From XN24 sp035514535 (GTDB lineage: Bacteria > Pseudomonadota > Gammaproteobacteria > Steroidobacterales > XN24): a stretch of DNA of 7,195 bases. This document shows, in pieces, positions 1-6,484 of the stretch. A program made the translations under genes and the position numbers. Position 1 is the stretch's first letter. Every line of letters starts with the position of its first letter. The notes beneath the pieces were generated by a model. It saw nothing but the letters and a program-made list of their open reading frames with translations. It was not told the origin of the DNA and did not search any database. The stretch is taken from contig DATKAZ010000063.1 of the NCBI GenBank assembly GCA_035514535.1, positions 1 through 7,195 on the forward strand. Direction: 5' to 3'.

Positions 1-48
1 GCCGGTCATCTCGAGATCGATCCAGATCAGGCGGTCTTCGCGCGGCAT
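1..48 (-). CDS. orn: Oligoribonuclease, N-terminal fragment (runs off left edge)
   Basis: Only the first 16 codons are inside the window, starting at an ATG read leftwards from 48. They give MPREDRLIWIDLEMTG. The stretch LIWIDLEMTG is the hallmark N-terminus of oligoribonuclease, containing the first exonuclease motif of the DEDD family (Asp11 and Glu13, metal-binding). The family degrades 2-5 nt RNA oligomers, including pGpG from c-di-GMP turnover, to mononucleotides in the cytoplasm. The gene diverges from the M48 protease with 47 bases between start codons. No good Shine-Dalgarno precedes the ATG. orn lying beside rsgA is a familiar gammaproteobacterial arrangement; here the protease gene sits between them. 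The fragment is short, but the motif is very specific. Confidence 0.85.
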   Translation of the reverse strand, partial: MPREDRLIWIDLEMTG

Positions 49-49
49 G

Positions 50-78
50 TTGCCGTGAATCTTAGCAGAGGCTAGAGT
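50..78 (+). promoter_or_regulatory. Candidate sigma-70 promoter for the M48 protease-rsgA pair
   Basis: TTGCCG at 50-55 and TAGAGT at 73-78 lie 17 bases apart. Each matches the -35 and -10 consensus at 4 of 6 positions. A start near 85 would leave a leader of about 11 bases before the ATG at 96. It lies in the only non-coding space before the divergent gene pair. The match is modest and no experiment supports it. Confidence 0.3.
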
Positions 79-95
79 GCCGCTCGCCGCCTGCC

Positions 96-1343
96 ATGCA
101 TCCTTTCACTGTCCTGTTCATCGCGCTCCTCGCCGCCGGACTCGCGCTGCGCGAGTGGCTGCTGTGGCGCCAGATCCTGGCGGTTCGCGCCGGACGCGAA
201 TGCGTACCCGCGCCATTCGCGGCATCGATCACGCAGGAGCAGCACGCACGTGCTGCGGATTACACGATAGTGCTCGCGCGCGCGGCGATGGCACAGGCCG
301 CCGCAAGCGCAGCAATCCTGCTGCTGGTCACCGTCGGCGGAGGCATCGCGGCGCTCGACACGTGGATTGCAGGATTCGGATTCAGCGCAGTTCCGCATGG
401 CGTCGCCGTCATCGCCGCAATCGCGCTCGCGCTGACGATCTGCGGGCTGCCATTCGATGTCTGGAGCACCTTCGGCATCGAGGCCCGCTTCGGTTTCAAT
501 CGCACGACGCCCGCGCTTTTCGCGGTCGACCTGCTGAAGGGCCTCGCCATCTCGGCGGTGCTGCTCCTGCCCGTGATTGCCGCAATACTCTGGTCGATAC
601 CGGCCCTTGGCAACCGCTGGTGGCTCTGGGCCTGGGGCGGCTGGGCGCTGTTTTCATTCCTGCTTTCCTGGGCGTGGCCGCGCCTGATCGCGCCGCTCTT
701 CAACCGTTTCCACGAGCTCGAGGACGGAGAACTCAGGCGCGCGGTCGAGGCACTGGTGCGACGCTGCGGATTCGAGCCGCGTGGCGTGCGCGTCATGGAC
801 GGCTCGCGGCGGAGCACGCACGGCAACGCCTACTTCACCGGCCTGGGCCGCGCCAAGCGCATCGTCTTTTTCGACACGCTGCTGCAGTCGCTGGCGCCGC
901 CCGAAGTTCAGGCCGTGCTCGCGCATGAGCTCGGCCATTACCGGCTGAAGCACGTGGCCTGGCGCATTGCCTGGTCGCTCGCCGCGGCGTTTGCCGGTTT
1001 CGCCGCGCTCGCATGGCTTGCCGGGCAGCCGTGGTTCCAGCCGGCGCTCGGCGTCGCCCATGGCGGAACGCATACCCTTTTGCTGCTGTTCGTACTGGCG
1101 GCACCGGTATTCCTGCTGCCGGTCGGACCGTTGACCGCCTGGCTGTCGCGCCGGCACGAGTTCCAGGCCGACGATTACGCCGCCCGCCATACGAATGCGG
1201 GTGTGCTCGCCGATGCGCTGGTCAAACTCTATCGGGACAACGCCACGACGCTGACGCCGGACCGGCTGTATGCGGCATTTCACGCCTCGCACCCGCCAGC
1301 GCTCGCGCGCATTGCGCGCCTGCGCCCGCAAGCCGGCCAGTGA
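96..1343 (+). CDS. M48 family (Ste24/CAAX prenyl protease 1-like) membrane zinc metalloprotease
   Basis: This is a 415-residue integral inner-membrane zinc endopeptidase. An M48 N-terminal membrane region is followed by the catalytic domain. Hydrophobic segments appear near residues 4-24, 66-88, 102-120, 146-169, 173-200, 287-310 and 326-350, about seven passes. The zinc site is HELGH at 277-281 (His277, Glu278, His281). The third ligand is Glu355 in the HEFQADDYA motif, with Asp359 of the EFQAD signature also present. NAYFTGLGRAKRIVFFDTLL (244-263) and the C-terminal SHPP (398-401) are further Ste24 marks. Bacteria generally lack prenylated CAAX proteins, so the substrate is unknown; membrane-protein quality control is a plausible role by analogy with HtpX and Ste24. 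The ATG at 96 gives the expected hydrophobic N-terminus but has no clear Shine-Dalgarno. The stop overlaps the rsgA start, so the two genes are probably co-transcribed. Confidence 0.9.
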   Translation: MHPFTVLFIALLAAGLALREWLLWRQILAVRAGRECVPAPFAASITQEQHARAADYTIVLARAAMAQAAASAAILLLVTVGGGIAALDTWIAGFGFSAVPHGVAVIAAIALALTICGLPFDVWSTFGIEARFGFNRTTPALFAVDLLKGLAISAVLLLPVIAAILWSIPALGNRWWLWAWGGWALFSFLLSWAWPRLIAPLFNRFHELEDGELRRAVEALVRRCGFEPRGVRVMDGSRRSTHGNAYFTGLGRAKRIVFFDTLLQSLAPPEVQAVLAHELGHYRLKHVAWRIAWSLAAAFAGFAALAWLAGQPWFQPALGVAHGGTHTLLLLFVLAAPVFLLPVGPLTAWLSRRHEFQADDYAARHTNAGVLADALVKLYRDNATTLTPDRLYAAFHASHPPALARIARLRPQAGQ

Positions 1344-2275
1344 AGAGCCGCCCCGACACGGCCGACGTGCAGCAGGGCCGGGTCATCGCGAGCCATGGCC
1401 GCGACGCCGTCGTGGTGGACGATTCCGGCCGCCAGACTCCGTGCCGGCTGCAGGGACGGCGGCTCGCGGTGGTCTGCGGCGACCGCGTACGCTGGATCCT
1501 GACTTCCACCGAGGGCGCCATGGGGCAGATTACGGAAGTGCTGCCGCGATCGACGCTGCTCGCGCGGATCAACCAGCGCGGCGAATCCGAGGCGGTCGCG
1601 GCCAACCTGTCGCAGCTCATCTCCGTCGTCGCGCCGCTGCCGGTCCCTGACTTCGGCCTGTGCGACCGTTACCTGGCGGCGGCCGAATGGGCAGGTCTCA
1701 AAGCCTGCATCGTCGCGAACAAGAGCGATCTCGCCGATTCATGCGGGGCGCTGGCGGCGCTCGACGACTACATCGGGATCGGCTATCCGGTGGTGCGCGC
1801 GAGCAAACGCGTCGTGGATGGCGCGCGCGCGCTGGCGCTGCGGCTCGCGGGCGAAATCAGCGTCCTCGTCGGTCAGTCCGGTGTCGGCAAGAGTTCGCTG
1901 ATCAACCTGCTGGTGCCGGGAGTCCACGCCCGGGTCGACGAGGTGACACGCGCCACCGAGAGCGGCCGTCATACGACCAGTACGTCGTCCCTGTACGGCG
2001 TGCCGACCGGGGGCGAACTGATCGACTCACCCGGTGTGCGCGACTTCGCACCGCCGCTGCCGGCGCCGCGCGACATCGCCGGCGGATTCCGCGAGATCGC
2101 CGCTGCCGCGCCCGGTTGCCGGTTCGCCGACTGTCTGCACGCGCGCGAACCGGGCTGCGCGGTGATTGCGGCCGGCGATCAGGGCGGAATCAGCGCGCGG
2201 CGACTTGCGAGTTACCGCCAGCTGCTCGAACTGGCCAGGGAGATGGCGGCGCGTAGGCCGCGGGTCAGGCGATGA
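1340..2275 (+). CDS. rsgA: Small ribosomal subunit biogenesis GTPase RsgA
   Basis: RsgA is a cytoplasmic circularly permuted GTPase that binds the 30S subunit late in assembly and helps release RbfA. The protein has 311 residues, within the family range. An OB-fold (about 10-80) precedes the permuted G domain, in the order G4 NKSD (127-130), G1 GQSGVGKSS (178-186, Lys184), the HTT-containing switch I and G3 DSPG (229-232). A C-terminal zinc knuckle follows: Cys260, Cys265, His267 and Cys273, the YjeQ pattern. The GTG at 1340 is chosen because the reading frame farther upstream lies inside the protease gene. The homologous sequence begins just after it, and the GTGA overlaps the protease stop, which suggests translational coupling. 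The N-terminus is shorter than in E. coli, whose basic tail is absent. The 3' end overlaps recR by 11 bases, convergently. Confidence 0.95.
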   Translation: MKSRPDTADVQQGRVIASHGRDAVVVDDSGRQTPCRLQGRRLAVVCGDRVRWILTSTEGAMGQITEVLPRSTLLARINQRGESEAVAANLSQLISVVAPLPVPDFGLCDRYLAAAEWAGLKACIVANKSDLADSCGALAALDDYIGIGYPVVRASKRVVDGARALALRLAGEISVLVGQSGVGKSSLINLLVPGVHARVDEVTRATESGRHTTSTSSLYGVPTGGELIDSPGVRDFAPPLPAPRDIAGGFREIAAAAPGCRFADCLHAREPGCAVIAAGDQGGISARRLASYRQLLELAREMAARRPRVRR

Positions 2276-2864
2276 TCTGACGGCCGGCCAGCGCGTGCGC
2301 GAGTGTGCCGCCATCGACGTACTCGAGTTCGCCGCCGACCGGTACGCCGTGCGCGATGCGCGAAGCGCGGATTCCCCGCCGCTGCACCATCTCGCCGATG
2401 AAATGCGCGGTCGCTTCGCCTTCCACGGTCGGGTTGGTCGCGAGTATCACTTCCTGGATCTCGCCTTCGTCGAGCAGTGCTTCGAGCCTGCCGAGACCCA
2501 GCTGTTCCGGTCCGATGCCGTCGAGCGGCGACAGGTGGCCCATCAGCACGAAGTAGCGCCCGCCATAGCCGCCGGACTGTTCGACCGCCACGACGTCTGC
2601 CGGAGACTCCACGATGCAGAGCACCGAAGCGTCGCGGCGCGGCGCGGAACAGATCTCGCATAGCTCGCCATCCGTCAGCATGCGGCAGCGCCGGCAATGA
2701 ACGACATTCGACGCGGCCTCCTCGAGCGCGCGCGCCAGTGCGTGAGCGCCGTCGCGATTGCGTTCGAGCAGGTGGAAAGCCATGCGCTGCGCGGATTTCG
2801 GTCCGACGCCCGGCAGCACCCGCAGGGCCTCGATCAGTCGCCCAAGACCGGGGGAATACTTCAC
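2265..2864 (-). CDS. recR: Recombination mediator protein RecR
   Basis: RecR acts with RecO (and RecF) to load RecA onto SSB-coated single-stranded DNA at gaps in the RecFOR pathway. The 199 residues match the family length. In order there is a helix-hairpin-helix region around LPGVGPKSAQRMA (17-29), a four-cysteine zinc finger (Cys57, Cys60, Cys69, Cys72) and a Toprim domain starting near 80 with Glu86 in VESPAD. The invariant GRYFVLMGHLSPLDGIGP follows (102-119), then ATNPTVEGEATA and SRIAHGVPVGGELE. The start is a GTG at 2864, giving the standard N-terminus (MKYSPGLGRLIEALR). It lies 13 bases after the ybaB stop, so it is the last gene of dnaX-ybaB-recR. No clear Shine-Dalgarno is visible, consistent with coupled translation. 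Its end overlaps convergent rsgA by 11 bases, so no terminator fits between them. Confidence 0.97.
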   Translation of the reverse strand: MKYSPGLGRLIEALRVLPGVGPKSAQRMAFHLLERNRDGAHALARALEEAASNVVHCRRCRMLTDGELCEICSAPRRDASVLCIVESPADVVAVEQSGGYGGRYFVLMGHLSPLDGIGPEQLGLGRLEALLDEGEIQEVILATNPTVEGEATAHFIGEMVQRRGIRASRIAHGVPVGGELEYVDGGTLAHALAGRQIIA

Positions 2865-2877
2865 GGCCGGGACGCCG

Positions 2878-3201
2878 TCAGAATGGCAGTTTCATGCCGG
2901 GCGGCAACTGCATGCCGCCCATCGCGCCGGCCATGTGCTGCTGCACGGCTTCGGCCACGCGACGGACCGCGTCGTTGCAGGCCGCGGCGACGAGGTCTTC
3001 CAGCATTTCGCGATCCGAGGCGTCGATCGACGGGTCGATCTGCACGCGCCGGACTTCGTGGCGTCCATTCATGACGACCTTGACCATGCCGCCGCCGGCT
3101 TCCCCGGTCACCTCGAGAGCGCCCAGCTGTTCCTGGGCCTTCTGCATGTTCGCCTGCAGCTGCTGGGCCTGGCGCATGAGCTGGCCGAGATTCGGTTTCA
3201 T
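2878..3201 (-). CDS. ybaB: YbaB/EbfC family nucleoid-associated protein
   Basis: YbaB is a small dimeric DNA-binding protein that associates with the nucleoid; family members are linked to DNA repair through constant co-occurrence with recR. The 107-residue length is typical. The N-terminal helix is Gln- and Met-rich (MKPNLGQLMRQAQQLQANMQ). A short beta region with VTGEAGGGMVKVVMNGRHEV (about 31-50) follows, then VQIDPS and a helix with DREMLEDLVAAACNDA. The C-terminus is Gly-, Met- and Pro-rich and flexible (AGAMGGMQLPPGMKLPF). The ATG is nine bases after the dnaX stop, and recR begins 13 bases after its own stop. The dnaX-ybaB-recR order is one of the best-conserved operons in Proteobacteria, which supports the call strongly. 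Confidence 0.96.
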   Translation of the reverse strand: MKPNLGQLMRQAQQLQANMQKAQEQLGALEVTGEAGGGMVKVVMNGRHEVRRVQIDPSIDASDREMLEDLVAAACNDAVRRVAEAVQQHMAGAMGGMQLPPGMKLPF

Positions 3202-3210
3202 GTCGGCATT

Positions 3211-4767
3211 CTACCCGACGGGCTTGATGGAATCCGGCTGGATGACCGCGCCGAAACGGTCACGCAGGGCCTGTACATTCGGGTCGTTTTCGAGCGCGAC
3301 GCGCGCCCGCTCGAGCCGCTCGTCACGCGCCTGTTCGTCGCGGCGCGCAGGCGTGTCGTCCGCGCCGCCGACTTCGATCTCGATCGTGACCGGTGCGCCG
3401 ACCAGGCGTCCCAGTGCCTGCGCCAGGCGATCCTGCTGCTGCCGCGTCAGCAACGATTGCGCGCGCGCATCGAGCAGGAACCGGAACCGGTTCCCTTCCC
3501 GCCCGAGCAACTGGCAGTTACCGGCAAGCTGGCGGGCGGCGCCCTGCAGGTCGAGTTGCGCGAGCAGTTCCGGCCAGGCGCCGGTCGTGCTGTCGGCGGC
3601 AGCCGTCGCCGGCTTCGGCGACGCCGGGGCGGCCGTGCGCCCCGCGGTGCCGTTCGCGGGCGCTCGCGCCCGGTCCGCCGGCCCTGCCGGCCGGAATGCC
3701 AGCATGCGCAGCAAGGTCATCTCGATGCCGATGCGCGCGTCCGGCGCCAGATCGAGGTCGCGCCGGCCCAGTATCGCGATCTGGAAACAGAGCTGAAGCT
3801 CCTCTGCGGACATCAGCGCGCCCAGCGATTCGAGCAGCTTCGTGGCATAGGTCTCGTCTTCGGCCAGGTCCGGCACGGACTGGCGCAAGGCCACTTTCTG
3901 CAGGAGCGCCGCAATTTCGTCCAGCAGCTGGCCGTAGTCCGGTGCGAACTCGTCAATCGCGGCGACCGCATCCATGACGCCGCGCGCGTCGCGTTCGGCG
4001 AGGCGCTCGACCAGCCCGACGACCTGCTGCCGGTCCACCGTGCCGAGCATGGCGCGGGCATCGGTCTCGGTCACGCGGCCGGCGCCGAATGCCAGCATCT
4101 GGTCGAGCAGCGACAGGGCATCGCGCAGGCTGCCGTCAGCGGCCCGCGCGAGCAGCGCCACGGCCGCAAGTTCGGCGTCGACGCCCTCCGCTTGCAGGAT
4201 CTGCTGCAGGCGCCCAGTGATCAACGACACCGGCAGGCGCTTCAAATTGAACTGAAGGCAGCGGGACAGCACCGTGACCGGCAGCTTCTGCGGATCCGTC
4301 GTGGCGAGCAGGAACTTGACGTGCGGCGGCGGCTCCTCGAGCGTCTTTAATAGCGCGTTGAACGAATGCGTCGACAGCATGTGCACTTCGTCGATCAGGT
4401 AAACCTTGTAGCGACCGCGCGTCGGCAGATACTGCACGTTCTCGAGCAGTTCCCGTGTGTCGTCCACCTTGGTGCGCGAGGCCGCGTCCACTTCGATCAG
4501 GTCGACGAAGCGCCCTTCATCCACCTCGCGGCAGGTGCCGCACGCACCACAGGGCTTTGAACTGACGCCCCGCTCGCAATTCAGCGACTTCGCGAGAATG
4601 CGCGCGATTGTCGTCTTGCCGACGCCCCGCGTGCCGGTGAAGAGGAAGGCGTGATGGATGCGGCCGGAATCGAGCGCATTGACCAGCGCCTGGCGCACGT
4701 GCTCCTGGCCGACCAGTTCGTCGAAGCTGCGCGGGCGCCATTTTCTCGCGAGTACCAGGTAACTCAT
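3211..4767 (-). CDS. dnaX: DNA polymerase III subunit tau (clamp loader ATPase DnaX)
   Basis: DnaX is the ATPase motor of the clamp loader and, as tau, tethers polymerase cores and DnaB helicase at the replication fork. AAA+ features: Walker A GTRGVGKT (45-52), four zinc cysteines (64, 73, 76, 79), Walker B DEVH (126-129) and the SRC motif (168-170) carrying the arginine finger Arg169. All lie at the E. coli positions. After the collar domain comes an Ala/Pro-rich linker (about 359-396), then a C-terminal domain to residue 518. The total is well short of the 643-residue E. coli tau. I see no A-rich slippery heptamer on the coding strand near the domain III/linker boundary, so a gamma form made by frameshifting is not evident. 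The ATG at 4767 gives the standard MSYLVLARKWRP start, preceded by AAGGA. Confidence 0.97.
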   Translation of the reverse strand: MSYLVLARKWRPRSFDELVGQEHVRQALVNALDSGRIHHAFLFTGTRGVGKTTIARILAKSLNCERGVSSKPCGACGTCREVDEGRFVDLIEVDAASRTKVDDTRELLENVQYLPTRGRYKVYLIDEVHMLSTHSFNALLKTLEEPPPHVKFLLATTDPQKLPVTVLSRCLQFNLKRLPVSLITGRLQQILQAEGVDAELAAVALLARAADGSLRDALSLLDQMLAFGAGRVTETDARAMLGTVDRQQVVGLVERLAERDARGVMDAVAAIDEFAPDYGQLLDEIAALLQKVALRQSVPDLAEDETYATKLLESLGALMSAEELQLCFQIAILGRRDLDLAPDARIGIEMTLLRMLAFRPAGPADRARAPANGTAGRTAAPASPKPATAAADSTTGAWPELLAQLDLQGAARQLAGNCQLLGREGNRFRFLLDARAQSLLTRQQQDRLAQALGRLVGAPVTIEIEVGGADDTPARRDEQARDERLERARVALENDPNVQALRDRFGAVIQPDSIKPVG

Positions 4768-4772
4768 CGATG

Positions 4773-4777
4773 TCCTT
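4773..4777 (-). promoter_or_regulatory. Ribosome binding site of dnaX
   Basis: On the minus strand AAGGA lies five bases before the dnaX ATG at 4767. It is one of the few recognisable Shine-Dalgarno sequences in this window. It shows that dnaX is translated independently, as expected for the first protein gene after the two RNA genes. Confidence 0.6.
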
Positions 4778-4818
4778 GCCGCCGACTCGGCCTCAGGCCC
4801 GCGACGCTACCGGATGGA

Positions 4819-4930
<112 letters not shown>

Positions 4931-4936
4931 AAAAAC

Positions 4937-5028
4937 TGGCGGAGAGGGTGGGATTCGAACCCACGTAGAGCGTAATGCCCTCAACCGATTTCGAGTCGGT
5001 GCCGTTATGACCGCTTCGGTACCTCTCC
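4937..5028 (-). tRNA. tRNA-Ser, anticodon CGA (reads UCG)
   Basis: The minus strand folds as a class II tRNA of 92 nt with encoded CCA. The acceptor stem is GGAGAGG paired with CCTCTCC, with discriminator G as usual for serine. The anticodon stem ACCGA/TCGGT encloses the loop CTCGAAA, giving anticodon CGA. A long variable arm follows, then the T arm GTGGG-TTCGAAT-CCCAC. UCG is a well-used serine codon in GC-rich genomes. The gene lies six bases upstream of the 4.5S RNA and is divergent from mltF. Nothing suggests it serves as an integration site here: no integrase or duplicated 3' end is present in the window. Confidence 0.97.
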
Positions 5029-5066
5029 GCGCGGGAACCCGGACGGCCGTCGTCGCGGCACTGACC

Positions 5067-5071
5067 GGAGG
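5067..5071 (+). promoter_or_regulatory. Possible Shine-Dalgarno of mltF with long spacing
   Basis: GGAGG ends 15 bases before the mltF ATG, longer than the usual 5-10. No in-frame alternative start lies closer to it, and the ATG gives a proper signal sequence, so the ATG is kept. I see no good promoter for mltF in the 58-base gap. One might overlap the tRNA gene. Confidence 0.3.
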
Positions 5072-5075
5072 CGGT

Positions 5076-5081
5076 ATTCTA
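5076..5081 (-). promoter_or_regulatory. Candidate -10 element for the tRNA-Ser / 4.5S RNA transcript
   Basis: The 58-base gap between tRNA-Ser and mltF must hold promoters for both directions or receive read-through. The best minus-strand -10 candidate is TAGAAT, followed by a very GC-rich stretch as is common before stable RNA genes. It would give a leader of roughly 40 bases. No convincing -35 hexamer lies 16-18 bases upstream, so the call is tentative. Confidence 0.25.
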
Positions 5082-5086
5082 CATCA

Positions 5087-6484
5087 ATGCAGCGGTGGGA
5101 CATTCGCAGCCGCTTCGGAGTGCCGGCCATCGTGGCGCTGTCACTGGTGCTCGGCACCTGTTCGCGCATGCCCGGCGCATTTGAGCAGATCCGCCTCCAG
5201 GGCGTCGTCAAGGTCGTCACCCGCAACAGTCCGCTCGCATACTACGAAGGCGCAGCCGGGCCGGAAGGCCCCGAATACGAACTCGCGTCCGGCTTCGCGC
5301 GCAGGCTCGGCGTGCGCCTCGAGATCCTGCTGGCGCCCACCCGGGCCGCCGCGCTGAACGCGGTCCGCAGGAATCGTGCCCAGATCGCGGCCGCCGGCAT
5401 CATCGCCAATGAGGCGCGCAGCGGGCAGGCGCTATTCGGCCCCGTGTTCCAGCGCATCGACCAGCACGTCGTCTACCGCGTGTCGGATGCCCTGCCACGG
5501 TCGGCGGCCGACCTGCTTGACCGGCGCATCGTCGTGAACCGCCAGTCCACGCATGCGGCGGCGCTGCGCCAGCTGGCCATCGGGTTGCCGGAATTGAAAT
5601 GGACCGAGGTCGAAGGCAAGGACCCGCTCGACCTGCTGGCGATGGTCGCCAATGGAAAAGCGGATGTGACCATTGCCGATTCGACCGAATTCTCTCTGGG
5701 CCGGCATTTTCATCCCGATCTGCGCCCGGCCTTCAAGCTTGCCGAATCCGAGGCGATCGCCTGGGCGCTCGCGCCACGCAGTACCGACCTGCTGCCGCAG
5801 GTCGAGCTGTATTTCGAGGAACTCGAGGCAATCGGGAAACTCGCCGAGATTCTCGAACGCCATCGCCGCTCGCTGGTCCGCTTCGATCGCGTGGACGCCG
5901 TGAACTTCGTCGCCGGCATGCGCGAGCGCCTGCCGCGATACCGGTCATGGTTCGAGGAGGCGGCGGCCGAGACCGGCATCGACTGGCGCCTGCTCGCCGC
6001 CATCGGCTATCAGGACTCGCGCTGGGACGAGTCCGCGCGGTCGCCGACCGGCGTGCGCGGACTCATGATGCTGACGGCGGAAACGGCTCAGCGCGTCGGC
6101 GTGCGCGACCGCAACGATCCGCGCGACAGCATCCTGGGCGGCGCGCGTTATCTGCGACTGATCCGCAAGACGATCCCGGCGCGCATCGAGGAGCCGGACC
6201 GCACCTGGCTCGCGCTTGCGGCGTACAACGTCGGCTACGGCCATCTGGAAGATGCGCGCATTCTCGCGCAGCGTCGAGGCAAGAGTCCTGACGCCTGGGC
6301 GGACGTGCAGGAAACTTTGCCGCTGCTCGCACAGGAGCGCTGGTACACGCGGACCAGGCGCGGCTATGCGCGCGGCTGGGAGCCCGTCGGCTTCGTCAGG
6401 AACGTGCAGACCTACGCCGAGCTCCTGCGCTGGATGCCGGCGGACGAGGCCGCCTCAGCGGCGGGCAGCGAAGAACCGCTTTAG
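5087..6484 (+). CDS. mltF: Membrane-bound lytic transglycosylase F (MltF), catalytic Glu replaced by Asp
   Basis: MltF cleaves the MurNAc-GlcNAc bond of peptidoglycan with 1,6-anhydro formation, and its N-terminal periplasmic-binding-like domain regulates activity. The protein has 465 residues. A hydrophobic N-terminus (10-24) ends in LGTC with Cys25, a weak lipobox because Thr at -1 is atypical. A family 3 solute-binding domain spans about 36-265, and a transglycosylase SLT domain about 285-440. The SLT domain carries SPTGVRGLMMLT (319-330), AAYNVGYGH (378-386) and a WADVQETLPLL segment, all close to E. coli MltF. The family has YQES at the active site; here the sequence reads YQDS, with Asp310 (GAC at 6014-6016) in the catalytic position. 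The enzyme may be weakened, altered or non-catalytic. The 3' end overlaps convergent tadA by 30 bases; mltF and tadA are also neighbours in E. coli. Confidence 0.93.
   Translation: MQRWDIRSRFGVPAIVALSLVLGTCSRMPGAFEQIRLQGVVKVVTRNSPLAYYEGAAGPEGPEYELASGFARRLGVRLEILLAPTRAAALNAVRRNRAQIAAAGIIANEARSGQALFGPVFQRIDQHVVYRVSDALPRSAADLLDRRIVVNRQSTHAAALRQLAIGLPELKWTEVEGKDPLDLLAMVANGKADVTIADSTEFSLGRHFHPDLRPAFKLAESEAIAWALAPRSTDLLPQVELYFEELEAIGKLAEILERHRRSLVRFDRVDAVNFVAGMRERLPRYRSWFEEAAAETGIDWRLLAAIGYQDSRWDESARSPTGVRGLMMLTAETAQRVGVRDRNDPRDSILGGARYLRLIRKTIPARIEEPDRTWLALAAYNVGYGHLEDARILAQRRGKSPDAWADVQETLPLLAQERWYTRTRRGYARGWEPVGFVRNVQTYAELLRWMPADEAASAAGSEEPL

Noticed and set aside
77..928. Plus-strand ORF of 283 codons overlapping the protease gene
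   Set aside because: Extremely Arg- and Ala-rich translation in the wrong frame; the M48 frame carries the HELGH site and membrane segments.
2280..2290. GGCCGGCC palindrome just past the rsgA stop
   Set aside because: An eight-base GC palindrome within recR coding sequence is expected by chance in DNA this GC-rich, and it has no T-tract.
2477..3796. Plus-strand ORF of 439 codons
   Set aside because: Shadow frame opposite dnaX/ybaB/recR with a Ser/Arg-rich, motif-free translation.
2758..4350. Long plus-strand ORF of 530 codons
   Set aside because: It is antisense to dnaX, ybaB and recR, has an Arg/Gln/His-rich translation with no family motif, and reflects the high GC content; the minus-strand genes are unambiguous.
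4783..4801. Short palindromes between the 4.5S RNA and dnaX (GGCCTGAGGCC and GCCGAGTCGGC on the minus strand)
   Set aside because: The stems are only 4-5 bp and no run of T follows, so they do not support an intrinsic terminator between the RNA genes and dnaX.
4937..5028. tRNA-Ser 3' end as an integration site
   Set aside because: No integrase, no second copy of the tRNA 3' end and no change in gene character on either side; all neighbours are housekeeping genes.
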